Part shown: piece by piece, positions 7,967 to 14,574 of the stretch
Layout of the letters: every line of letters starts with the position of its first letter
How positions within the stretch are numbered: the first letter of the stretch is position 1
NCBI RefSeq assembly: GCF_002210435.1
Contig: NZ_MZMV01000067.1
Span: forward strand, 1 to 35,810
DNA length: 35,810 nucleotides
Direction: 5' to 3'
Origin: Micromonospora wenchangensis
GTDB taxonomy: Bacteria > Actinomycetota > Actinomycetes > Mycobacteriales > Micromonosporaceae
The notes under the pieces: model-generated
What the model saw: the letters and a program-made list of their open reading frames with translations, nothing else
Database searches by the model: none
What the model was told of the DNA's origin: nothing
Program-made: the position numbers and the translations under genes

Positions 7967-8698
7967 ATGCCGCAGTCACCGCTCGACCTCACCGAGGCTG
8001 TCCTCCGGTTGGGGTCCATCCGTCACGACGAGATGGGCCTGGACGCCGTCCTGTCCCGGATCACCGAGGTGGCCCTGGAGAGCATCCCGGCCGCCGCCGA
8101 GGTGACGGTGACCCTGGTGCACGGCACCGAGGCGACCACCGCCGCCCACACCGGCGAACTCGCGCTCCAGCTCGACAGGTGGCAGTTCGAACAGGGCCGT
8201 GGCCCGAGCCTGGACGCGGCCACCACCGGCGCGGTGCTGATCGTGGCGGACATGACCGAGGAACGACGCTGGCCGGAGTGGGCGGCGCGGGCGCACGCCG
8301 TGGGGGTGTGCTCCTCGATGTCGCTGGGCCTGCCGATCCAGGAGGCGGTGGTGGGGGCCCTCAACCTGTACGCCACCCGGGTCGGCGCGTTCGGCCCGCT
8401 GGCCGCGCCGGCCCGGACGTTCGCCGACCACGCCGCGGTGGCCCTGGCCAACGCGCACCTCTATGACAGCACCGCGACGCTGGCCGGGCAGATGCAGGAG
8501 GCGATGCGCAACCGGGCGGTGATCGAGCAGGCGAAGGGCATCATCATGGGGCAGCGCCGGTGCACGGCCGACGAGGCGTTCGCACTGCTGGCCCGGGTGT
8601 CACAGAACTCCAACCGCAAACTGCGGGACGTGGCGGAGGCCCTGGTACGGCAGGTCACCCAGCCGGTGCCCGGTCAGCCCACCGCCGCCGACCGCTGA
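7967..8698 (+). CDS. GAF and ANTAR domain transcription antitermination regulator
   Basis: A 243-residue regulator. Residues about 20-165 form a GAF sensor domain (RWQFEQGRGPSLDA, LPIQEAVVGALNLYATR, FADHAAVALANAHLY), and residues about 175-230 an ANTAR RNA-binding domain with its signature RAVIEQAKGIIMGQRRCTAD, then EAFALLARVSQNSNRKLRDV. ANTAR proteins bind paired hexaloop hairpins in mRNA leaders and prevent termination. GAF-ANTAR proteins of this type are abundant in actinobacteria and their ligands are mostly unknown. ATG 7967 is the only good start near the domain; AAGGA lies about 12 bases upstream. It faces a paralogue (8709-9419) with very similar sequence, suggesting local duplication followed by inversion. 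Confidence 0.9.
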   Translation: MPQSPLDLTEAVLRLGSIRHDEMGLDAVLSRITEVALESIPAAAEVTVTLVHGTEATTAAHTGELALQLDRWQFEQGRGPSLDAATTGAVLIVADMTEERRWPEWAARAHAVGVCSSMSLGLPIQEAVVGALNLYATRVGAFGPLAAPARTFADHAAVALANAHLYDSTATLAGQMQEAMRNRAVIEQAKGIIMGQRRCTADEAFALLARVSQNSNRKLRDVAEALVRQVTQPVPGQPTAADR

Positions 8699-8715
8699 GA
8701 CACGGGGGTCAGCGG
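8692..8715. terminator. Hairpin spanning both stop codons of convergent GAF-ANTAR genes
   Basis: CCGCTGA (8692-8698) pairs with TCAGCGG (8709-8715) around a ten-base loop. Each arm contains the stop codon of one of the two facing genes, which are only ten bases apart. A bidirectional terminator is the simplest reading. Confidence 0.55.
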
Positions 8716-9419
8716 CTGCCGGCGGTGGCCCGACCGACGAGGGCGGCGGCGACGTCGCGCAACCGGCGGTGGGAGTCCTGGGAGAGCTTGGCGAGGATGC
8801 CGAAGGCCTCGTCGGCGGTGCACCGGCGTTGCCCCATGATGATGCCCTTGGCCTGCTCGATCACCGCCCGGCTCTCCATCGCCGAGCGCATCTGTTCGGC
8901 CAGGGTGGCCGCGTTGGCGTAGAGGTGGGCGTTGGCCAGGGCCACCGCCGCGTACGCGGCGAACGTCCGGGCCAGTTCCACCGTCCCGGTGTCGAACGCG
9001 TGCGGCCGGGTGCCGTAGAGGTTGAGGGCACCGACCACCGCCTCCTGGATCGGCAGGCCGATCGCGACCACGCTGCCGATGCCGGCGTCGACGGCCCGCG
9101 CCGCCCAGCCCGGCCAGCGTTCCTCGGTGCCGGTGTCGGGCACGACGAGGGTGTCGCCGGTGACCGAGGCGTCCAGGCACGGCCCGTGGCCCTGCCGGTA
9201 CTGCCACTCGTCGAGCCGCAGCGCGGCGTCGCCGGTGACGGCGACGCTCTGCGGGCTGCCGCCGCGCAGCAGCGTCACCGACACCTCGGACACCCCATGC
9301 AGGCTGCGGCAGGCCAGGTCGGCGATCATCCGCAACACCTCGTCCACACCCACCTCGTCGAGGCGGATCCGGCCGAGTCGGGCCAGGGCGTCGTGCGGGG
9401 AGAGCGGGGGCGCTGCCAT
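8709..9419 (-). CDS. GAF and ANTAR domain transcription antitermination regulator (paralogue)
   Basis: A 236-residue paralogue of the facing gene. The GAF part (EWQYRQGHGPCLDA, LPIQEAVVGALNLYGTR, FAAYAAVALANAHLY) and the ANTAR part (RAVIEQAKGIIMGQRRCTAD, EAFGILAKLSQDSHRRLRDV) line up block for block; ANTAR is nearly identical while the sensor half has diverged, so the two may bind the same RNA targets in response to different signals. Start at ATG 9419, with AGGAG eight bases upstream; a GTG immediately before it would add one residue. A minus-strand TATGGT near 9535 is a candidate -10. Convergent with its twin and preceded by kptA on the same strand. Confidence 0.9.
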   Translation of the reverse strand: MAAPPLSPHDALARLGRIRLDEVGVDEVLRMIADLACRSLHGVSEVSVTLLRGGSPQSVAVTGDAALRLDEWQYRQGHGPCLDASVTGDTLVVPDTGTEERWPGWAARAVDAGIGSVVAIGLPIQEAVVGALNLYGTRPHAFDTGTVELARTFAAYAAVALANAHLYANAATLAEQMRSAMESRAVIEQAKGIIMGQRRCTADEAFGILAKLSQDSHRRLRDVAAALVGRATAGSR

Positions 9420-9597
9420 CACGCGGCTCCTTTCCGGTGGCGTCCCCCGGCTGCCCGTGATGGGGGGCGCGTGGCGCGTCGGCCCCCGGCCCGACGGTGG
9501 GCCCGGCGCACCGGGGTGCGCGACAATCCGCACCATACCCGGACCCGGTGCCGGCCGCCTCCGCACGCACCACCGGCGGGTGGCCCGCAGGGGCCGG

Positions 9598-10134
9598 TCA
9601 GGCCAGGTAGGCGGGCGGCACCGCGTCGGTGAGCCACACGCCGTTGGCGCTGCGGTAGAAGGTGTGGCCGTCGCGGGCCATGGCCGCCGCGTCGACCGTC
9701 AGCACCACCACCGGGCCACCCCGGCGGGCCCCGACCCGCCGGGCCGTCGGCACGTCCGGCGACAGGTGTACGTGGTGCCGTCCGCCCCGGTTCAGCCCGG
9801 TGGCGCGGATCGAGTCGAGGGCCGCGGCCCCCGTGCCGTGGTAGAGCCGCGCAGGTGGCGGTTGCGCGGTCAGCCCCAGGTCGACCGGGTAGGAGTGGCC
9901 CTGGCTGGCCCGGATGCGTTCCACCCCGTCGGCGTCCCGGGTCACCGCGAACCGTTGCTTGTCGTTGCCGGCGACCACGGCGTCGAGGGTGGGCCGGTCG
10001 ATCCGCAGGGCGGCCAGCAGGTCGGTGACGCCCACCCACCCGCCCGGGTCGGGGGCGAGGCCGAACCGGGCGGGTCGGTGGCGCAGGGCCAGCGCGATCC
10101 GTTTGCTGGTCCGCACCAGCGTGTGGTGATCCAT
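9598..10134 (-). CDS. kptA: RNA 2'-phosphotransferase, Tpt1/KptA family
   Basis: A 178-residue KptA. In eukaryotes the homologue Tpt1 removes the splice-junction 2'-phosphate from tRNA by transfer to NAD+; bacterial KptA has this activity in vitro but its natural substrate is not settled, since bacteria lack that splicing pathway. The N-terminal winged helix (TSKRIALALRHRPARFGLAP, WVGVTDLL, RFAVTRD) and the C-terminal ADP-ribosyl-transfer half (IRASQGHSYPVDL, LYHGTGAAALDSI, GRHHVHLSPD, HTFYRSANGVWLT) carry the conserved motifs. ATG 10134 is used; ATG 10143, three codons upstream, is equally possible, and neither has a clear ribosome site. It lies downstream of qorB on the same strand after a hairpin. 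Confidence 0.93.
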   Translation of the reverse strand: MDHHTLVRTSKRIALALRHRPARFGLAPDPGGWVGVTDLLAALRIDRPTLDAVVAGNDKQRFAVTRDADGVERIRASQGHSYPVDLGLTAQPPPARLYHGTGAAALDSIRATGLNRGGRHHVHLSPDVPTARRVGARRGGPVVVLTVDAAAMARDGHTFYRSANGVWLTDAVPPAYLA

Positions 10135-10150
10135 GTGCAGCATTGTCGGG

Positions 10151-10174
10151 CCGGTGGCGGGCCCGATCCACCGG
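10151..10174 (-). terminator. Possible terminator downstream of qorB
   Basis: CCGGTGG (10151-10157) and CCACCGG (10168-10174) form a seven-pair stem with a ten-base loop, 34 bases after the qorB stop and upstream of kptA. It has no U-tract, so its strength is uncertain. Confidence 0.4.
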
Positions 10175-10208
10175 TTATCCGGTGCCGCGCCCGCCCCTTG
10201 CGGCCGGG

Positions 10209-11057
10209 TCAGCCGGCGGCGCGCAGGGCCTCGGCGAGGGTGGTGGGTCGGCGGCCGAGCAGCTTCTCCAGGTCCTCCACGGGCACGTACAGCGCGCCCC
10301 GGGCGAGGCCCCGGTCGGCGTCGGCGAGGGTGGCCGCGTACGGGTCGGGCAGCCCGGCGGAGACGAGCAGTTCGGTGTACACCGGCACCGGCAGGTCGGT
10401 GTAGCGGACGTCGCGTCCACTCTGGCGGGACACCTCGGCGGCCAGTTCGGTCATGGTGAACGCCTCGCCGCCGAGTTCGTAGACCTGACCGGCGTGGCCC
10501 TCGGTGGTGAGCACCTCGGCGGCGGCCTCGGCGTAGTCGGCCCGGGTGGCGGCGCTGACCCGGCCGTCGCCGGCCGACCCGGCGACCCCGTGGGCCAGGT
10601 AGCCGGCCAGCTGACCTGTGTAGTTCTCCAGGTACCAGCTGTTGCGCAGCAGCACGTACGGCAGGCCCGAGGCGCGCAGTTCCTCCTCGGTGGCCCGGTG
10701 TTCGGCGGCCAGCAGCAGGTCGGAGGTGTCGGCGTGGGCGATGCTGGTGTAGACGACCAGACCGACGCCGGCCCGGCGGGCGGCCTCGATCACGTTGTGG
10801 TGCTGCGGCACCCGCTGGCCGACCTCGCTGCCGGAGACGAACATCAGCTTCTCGGCGTCGGCGAAGGCGGCGCGCAGCGAGTCGGGGTCGGTGTAGTCGG
10901 CGGCCCGGACTCCGACACCCCGCTCGGCGAGGTCGGCGAGCCGGTCCACGGTGCGGCCGAGGGCCACGATCTGCCCGGCGGGTACGCCCCGGCGCAGCAG
11001 GGATTCGACGATCAGGCGGCCCAGGTGGCCGGTGGCCCCGGTGACGACGACGGACAT
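10209..11057 (-). CDS. qorB: NAD(P)H-dependent quinone oxidoreductase, QorB/YtfG type (NmrA-like)
   Basis: A 282-residue atypical short-chain dehydrogenase. The Rossmann motif is VVVTGATGHLG (residues 3-13), and the rest follows E. coli QorB (YtfG) block by block: EKLMFVSGSEVGQRVPQH, NVIEAARRAGV, YTSIAHADTS, LLRNSWYLENY, ATRADYAEAAAEVL, GQVYELGGEAFT and the closing RRPTTLAEAL. QorB reduces quinones with NADPH and is thought to protect against quinone stress. The ATG at 11057 has AAGGAG seven bases upstream. It is divergent from an HxlR-family regulator, the same arrangement as ytfG-ytfH in E. coli and qor2-qorR in corynebacteria, so quinone- or diamide-type induction through that regulator is a reasonable inference. 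Confidence 0.9.
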   Translation of the reverse strand: MSVVVTGATGHLGRLIVESLLRRGVPAGQIVALGRTVDRLADLAERGVGVRAADYTDPDSLRAAFADAEKLMFVSGSEVGQRVPQHHNVIEAARRAGVGLVVYTSIAHADTSDLLLAAEHRATEEELRASGLPYVLLRNSWYLENYTGQLAGYLAHGVAGSAGDGRVSAATRADYAEAAAEVLTTEGHAGQVYELGGEAFTMTELAAEVSRQSGRDVRYTDLPVPVYTELLVSAGLPDPYAATLADADRGLARGALYVPVEDLEKLLGRRPTTLAEALRAAG

Positions 11058-11178
11058 GGTGCTCTCCTTCGGGTGGACGTGCTCGTGTCGTACTGGCCAA
11101 CACGCAGGTGGGAGTCGATACTTCCCGGCGGAGAGCAGGCACCTTGAAGTTTGTGACGCACTGATGGAGAGTATTGGT
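11058..11178. promoter_or_regulatory. Divergent control region of qorB and HxlR regulator
   Basis: The 121 bases between the divergent genes must hold both promoters and the operator. Short repeated elements are visible, such as ACTTC (11120-11124) facing GAAGT (11146-11150), and GTACTGG near 11090 resembling GTATTGG near 11171. None is long enough to name as the operator with confidence. Confidence 0.4.
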
Positions 11179-11574
11179 ATGAGACCCGACCCGTTCCAGC
11201 GCGACTGCGGCAGCCGGCAGGTCATCGACCGGATCGGCGACCGGTGGAGCGTGCTGGTCGTGCTCACCCTCGCCGACGGCGGACGCCGCTACGGCGAACT
11301 GGCCGAACGCATCGACGGGATCAGCCAGAAGATGCTCACCCAGACCCTGCGCGGGCTGGAACGCGACGGCCTGATCACCCGCACCGTGCACGCCAGCGTC
11401 CCGCCCCGGGTCGACTACGCCCTCACCGGCCTGGGCCGCAGCCTGCTCGAACTCGTCTCCGGCCTGGAAGCCTGGGCCACCACCCACCTGGCCGAGGTGC
11501 AGGCGGCCCGGGCCCGCTACGACACCGACGCCCTGCGCCGCCCGCCGGCCACCACGCGGACCACCCGCCGGTAA
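11179..11574 (+). CDS. HxlR-family (DUF24) transcriptional regulator, QorR-like
   Basis: A 131-residue winged-helix repressor of the HxlR family. It opens MRPDPFQRDCGSRQVIDRIG; Cys10 sits where the redox-sensing cysteine lies in QorR and YodB relatives. The helix-turn-helix core is WSVLVVLTLADGGRRYGELA, then GISQKMLTQTLRGLERDGLITR and VPPRVDYALTGLG. ATG 11179 is chosen over ATG 11164 because GGAGAG lies eight bases before it and nothing precedes the earlier one. The C-terminal RRPPATTRTTRR tail is basic and probably disordered. Placement opposite qorB indicates it controls that gene and itself. Confidence 0.9.
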   Translation: MRPDPFQRDCGSRQVIDRIGDRWSVLVVLTLADGGRRYGELAERIDGISQKMLTQTLRGLERDGLITRTVHASVPPRVDYALTGLGRSLLELVSGLEAWATTHLAEVQAARARYDTDALRRPPATTRTTRR

Positions 11575-11603
11575 GGGGCGGACGTGAGGGCCGTCATAAC
11601 GGG

Positions 11604-11634
11604 TGGACGACCGGCCGGTCGCTGCTGCTAGATT
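11604..11634 (+). promoter_or_regulatory. Promoter of SAM-IV riboswitch transcript
   Basis: TAGATT (11629-11634) is a good TANNNT -10 box. TGGACG (11604-11609) or GGACGA one base later is a plausible -35 with an 18-19 base spacer. The predicted start, about seven bases on, falls at 11641, exactly the first base of the riboswitch fold. Confidence 0.6.
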
Positions 11635-11640
11635 TCGGGC

Positions 11641-11760
11641 AGGTCATGAGCGCCAGCGTCAAGCCCCGGCTCGCTGGCCGGCAACCCTCCGCCACGGTGG
11701 GGTGCTCCGGGTGAGGACCAGGCACCGGTGAACGACCCGGTGCAAGCGTGGCCTGGTCAC
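11641..11760 (+). ncRNA. SAM-IV riboswitch
   Basis: The stretch starting GGTCATGAGCGCCAGCGTC matches the SAM-IV class known from actinobacteria, including the conserved CAAGCCCCGGC, CTGGCCGGCAACCCTCC and GGTGGGGTGC-CCGGGTGA segments. Stems seen directly: GCCAGCG (11652-11658) with CGCTGGC (11672-11678); GACCAGGC (11716-11723) with GCCTGGTC (11751-11758), enclosing a CACCGG/CCGGTG hairpin (11723-11728, 11737-11742). SAM-IV binds S-adenosylmethionine and usually turns off sulfur amino acid genes when SAM is plentiful. Here it heads a leader peptide and an amino acid ABC transporter. Confidence 0.92.
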
Positions 11761-11789
11761 CCCAGGTCGACACCGATCAGGGAGAACCC

Positions 11790-11933
11790 GTGTCGCACCA
11801 ACCACCCGCCCCACCCGGCGACGGCGTCACCGCCGTGACCCGACCCGCCGTACGGTCCGTCGGCGTCCGGCTGGTCAGGCGGCGGCACGTCGACCTCATG
11901 CGGGTGCACAGCGACTCCTGTCGCCGCCGCTAG
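11790..11933 (+). CDS. Short leader peptide with RRHVDLMRVHSDSC motif
   Basis: A 47-codon open frame between the riboswitch and the transporter. It starts with GTG at 11790, five bases after GGGAG (11781-11785 region), and ends in RRRHVDLMRVHSDSCRRR. This C-terminal pattern, (R)RHxDLxRxxSxxC, recurs in short leader peptides in front of sulfur-metabolism and transport genes in actinobacteria. I infer a cis role: ribosome progress over the Cys (codon 44 of 47) would report cysteinyl-tRNA supply and alter folding of the downstream leader. A shorter version from GTG 11835 (32 codons) lacks a ribosome site. The frame ends 97 bases before the lipoprotein gene. Confidence 0.7.
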   Translation: MSHQPPAPPGDGVTAVTRPAVRSVGVRLVRRRHVDLMRVHSDSCRRR

Positions 11934-11953
11934 TCGACCCCTCTTCCCGTAAC

Positions 11954-12030
11954 ACCTCCCGCGGGGTGCCCGGTGGGCATCCCGTCGGCGGCGCGCGTCC
12001 GCCGCCGCCCGACCACCTCCGGAGACACCC
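11954..12030 (+). promoter_or_regulatory. Structured leader before the lipoprotein gene
   Basis: Downstream of the leader-peptide stop there are GC-rich hairpins: GGCGGCG (11987-11993) pairs with CGCCGCC (12000-12006), and the ribosome site lies in the palindrome CTCCGGAG (12017-12024). The segment could be the switching part controlled by the leader peptide, either as an attenuator or by hiding the ribosome site. This is inference from layout. Confidence 0.4.
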
Positions 12031-12927
12031 GTGCGATTCCTTCCTGCCCTGCCCACCCCCCGACTGCCCCGCGCCGCGTGGAAGCGGGTCGCCGCGCTCG
12101 GCGTCGCCGCACTGCTCGCCGGCACCACGCTGACCGCCTGCGGCGGCGACACCGAGCCGGCCGACAACCCGTACGACCTGCTCCAGCCCGGTGTGCTGCG
12201 CGCCGGCACGCTCACCGACGCCCCACCGAACGTCTACCTCAAGGACGGTACGTTCACCGGCTTCGACAACGACCTGCTCGTCGCCGTCGCCGGCAGGGTC
12301 GGGCTGAAGGTCGAGTTCGTCGGCACCGACTTCTCGGCGCTGCTGTCCCAGGTCAACAACCGCAAGTTCGACGTCGGCAGCTCCTCGATCACCGTCACCG
12401 AGGCGCGGAAGAAGACCGTCGACTTCGGCAACGGCTACGACTTCGGCTACTTCGGCCTGGACGTGCCGGCCGGTTCCCCACTCACCGGCTTCGACCAGCT
12501 CGCCGGCAAGCGGGTGGTGGTCGTGCAGGGCACCGTGCAGGACGACTACGCCACCTCGCGCAAGCTCGACCCGGTGCGGGTGCCCGACTACAACGGGGCG
12601 ATCAACCAGCTCAAGGCCGGCACCGCCGACGCCTGGATCGCCCCCGCCGAGATCGGCGAGAAGTCGGCCGCCGACAGCAACGGCAAGATCACGGTGGCGG
12701 CCACGGAACTGAGCCCGGCCCCCACCGCGTACGCCGTCGCCAAGGGCAACGACGCGCTGCGCGAGGCGCTGGACAAGGGCCTCGACGAGGTCATCGCCGA
12801 CGGCACCTGGACCCGGCTCCAGCAGCAGTACTACCCGGGTCGGCCGATCCCGGCCGGCTTCACCCCCGGCAGCGGCGACGTCAAGGCCCCGGGCGCGAAG
12901 ACGCCGTCGGCCTCGGCCACCTCCTGA
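12031..12927 (+). CDS. ABC transporter substrate-binding lipoprotein, polar amino acid type
   Basis: A 298-residue solute-binding protein of family 3. The N-terminus is a basic region, a hydrophobic helix and a lipobox ending LTAC with Cys37 as the lipid anchor. The mature part begins LLQPGVLRAGTLTDAPPNVY and has TGFDNDLLVAVAGRVGLKVEFVGTDFSALL, RKFDVGSSSITVTEARKKTVDF, the family-3 signature region, and ends with IADGTWTRLQQQYYPG. The ligand is an amino acid or close relative; the SAM-IV switch upstream suggests a sulfur-containing one such as methionine or cystine. Start GTG 12031 with GGAG seven bases upstream. Permease and ATPase genes follow on the same strand. Confidence 0.92.
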   Translation: MRFLPALPTPRLPRAAWKRVAALGVAALLAGTTLTACGGDTEPADNPYDLLQPGVLRAGTLTDAPPNVYLKDGTFTGFDNDLLVAVAGRVGLKVEFVGTDFSALLSQVNNRKFDVGSSSITVTEARKKTVDFGNGYDFGYFGLDVPAGSPLTGFDQLAGKRVVVVQGTVQDDYATSRKLDPVRVPDYNGAINQLKAGTADAWIAPAEIGEKSAADSNGKITVAATELSPAPTAYAVAKGNDALREALDKGLDEVIADGTWTRLQQQYYPGRPIPAGFTPGSGDVKAPGAKTPSASATS

Positions 12928-12966
12928 CGGTACGACCAGACCAGCGAGCGGGGCGGTGGGAGAACG

Positions 12967-13767
12967 ATGGATCCGTTGAGCACCCTGTGGGAGACCTTCT
13001 TCGACTGGGACTCCATGCGCGAGGCGCTGCCCGAGATGCTGACCGTCGGGCTGCCCAACACGCTGATCCTGGCGGTCTCCGCCGCCCTGCTCGGCTCGGT
13101 GCTGGGCATGGCGCTGGCCGTGGCGGGCATCTCCCGTACCCGGTGGTTGCGGTGGCCGGCCCGGGTGTACACCGACGTGTTCCGGGGCCTGCCGGCCGCC
13201 GCCACCATCCTGCTGATCGGCGTCGGCCTGGCCCCGCTCGGCATGCAGGTGTGGGGGCCGAACCCGTACCCGCTGGGCATCCTCGCGCTGTCGCTGATCG
13301 CCGCCGCGTACATCGGGGAGATCTTCCGCTCCGGCATCCAGAGCGTGGAGGCGGCGCAGCTGGAGGGGGCCCGCGCGCTCGGGTTCTCCTGGGGTGAGGC
13401 GATGCGCCTGGTCATCGTCCCGCAGGGGGTACGCCGGGTGCTGCCGGCCTGGGTGAACCAGCTGATCGCGCTGATCAAGGACTCCAGCCTGGTCTACTTC
13501 CTCGGCCTGCTGGCCAGCCAGCGGGAACTGTTCCGGATCGGGCAGGACTACGCCGCCAACACCGGCAACCAGTCGGCGCTGCTGCTGGCCGGCCTGTGCT
13601 ACCTGCTGCTGACCGTCCCGTTGACCCATGCGGTCAACGCCATCGACCGGCGGCTGCGCCAGGGCCGGGCGGTCACCGTCGACCCCGACGACGACGGCGG
13701 CGGGCTGGCCCTGGCCGGTGCGACCGCCCCACCGCAACCACGCCCCACCCGGGAGGACCCCCGATGA
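12967..13767 (+). CDS. ABC transporter permease, polar amino acid type (HisM/GlnP family)
   Basis: A 266-residue inner-membrane permease. It has five or so hydrophobic helices (LPNTLILAVSAALLGSVLGM, AATILLIGVGLAPLG, PLGILALSLIAAAYIGEIF, SSLVYFLGLLA, LLLAGLCYLLLTVP) and the EAA loop QLEGARALGFSWGEAMRLVIVPQGVRRVLP that contacts the ATPase. The FRGLP motif after helix two is typical of His/Glu/Gln-type systems. One permease suggests a homodimer. ATG 12967 follows GGGAG; the stop overlaps the ATPase start by four bases (ATGA). Confidence 0.93.
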   Translation: MDPLSTLWETFFDWDSMREALPEMLTVGLPNTLILAVSAALLGSVLGMALAVAGISRTRWLRWPARVYTDVFRGLPAAATILLIGVGLAPLGMQVWGPNPYPLGILALSLIAAAYIGEIFRSGIQSVEAAQLEGARALGFSWGEAMRLVIVPQGVRRVLPAWVNQLIALIKDSSLVYFLGLLASQRELFRIGQDYAANTGNQSALLLAGLCYLLLTVPLTHAVNAIDRRLRQGRAVTVDPDDDGGGLALAGATAPPQPRPTREDPR

Positions 13768-14513
13768 CCGCCGGCACCGCGACCACCACCCCGGTCAGCC
13801 TCGGCCTGCGCGACGTGCACCTGGCCTTCGGGACCAACCGGGTGCTGCGTGGCGTCGACCTGGACGTCGCCCGGGGCGCGACGGCCTGCGTCATCGGCCC
13901 GTCCGGCTCCGGCAAGTCCACCCTGCTGCGCACCGTCAACCGGCTGATCGAACCGGACTCTGGTGACGTCCTGCTCGACGGGCGCAGCGTGCTGCGCGAC
14001 GACCCGGACGCCCTGCGGCAGCGCGTCGGCATGGTCTTCCAGCAGTTCAACCTGTTCCCGCACATGACCGTGCTGCGCAACATCACCCTGGCGTTGCGCA
14101 GGCTCAAGAAGCTGCCCGAGGAGGAGGCGATCGCGCTGGCCCGTTCCCAGTTGGCGCTGGTCGGCCTCGCCGCCAAGGCCGACTCCCGACCCGCCCACCT
14201 CTCCGGCGGGCAGCAGCAGCGGGTCGCCATCGCCCGCGCGCTGGCCCTGCAACCCCAGGTGATGCTCTTCGACGAGGCCACCTCGGCGCTGGACCCGGAA
14301 CTGGTCAAGGGGGTGCTCGGGGTGATGGCCGAACTGTCCGCCGGGGGCATGACGATGGTGGTGGTCACCCACGAGATGGGCTTCGCCCGCTCGGTCGCCG
14401 ACACCGTCGCGTTCATGGACCACGGCGTCGTGCTGGAGGCCGGCGCACCGGCGGCGGTCTTCGAGGCACCGCAGCACCCCCGGCTGCGCCGCTTCCTGTC
14501 CCAGGTGCTCTGA
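13764..14513 (+). CDS. ABC transporter ATP-binding protein, polar amino acid type (GlnQ family)
   Basis: A 249-residue ATPase with a complete motif set: Walker A GPSGSGKST, Q-loop VFQQFNLFPHMTVL, signature LSGGQQQRVAIARAL, Walker B VMLFDEATSALDPEL, and switch histidine VVVTHEMGFA. The NLFPHMTVL wording is typical of GlnQ/HisP-type amino acid importers. ATG 13764 lies seven bases after GGGAGG and overlaps the permease stop. Last gene of the transcript; a 12-bp hairpin follows. Confidence 0.95.
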   Translation: MTAGTATTTPVSLGLRDVHLAFGTNRVLRGVDLDVARGATACVIGPSGSGKSTLLRTVNRLIEPDSGDVLLDGRSVLRDDPDALRQRVGMVFQQFNLFPHMTVLRNITLALRRLKKLPEEEAIALARSQLALVGLAAKADSRPAHLSGGQQQRVAIARALALQPQVMLFDEATSALDPELVKGVLGVMAELSAGGMTMVVVTHEMGFARSVADTVAFMDHGVVLEAGAPAAVFEAPQHPRLRRFLSQVL

Positions 14514-14519
14514 GACGGC

Positions 14520-14551
14520 GACGCCGCTCCCGGCAGGGCGGGAGCGGCGTC
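14520..14551. terminator. 12-bp hairpin between ABC operon and tatC
   Basis: GACGCCGCTCCC (14520-14531) pairs perfectly with GGGAGCGGCGTC (14540-14551) around an eight-base loop. It sits six bases after the ATPase stop and 23 bases from the tatC stop on the other strand, so it probably ends transcription from both sides. Confidence 0.75.
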
Positions 14552-14574
14552 GGACGGTGCAGATGACCCGACGG

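Noticed and set aside
10135..11487. Long minus-strand open frame extending kptA upstream through qorB
   Set aside because: Only 9598-10134 has KptA sequence; the extension is a frame-shadow of qorB with Arg/Pro/Gly-rich residues.
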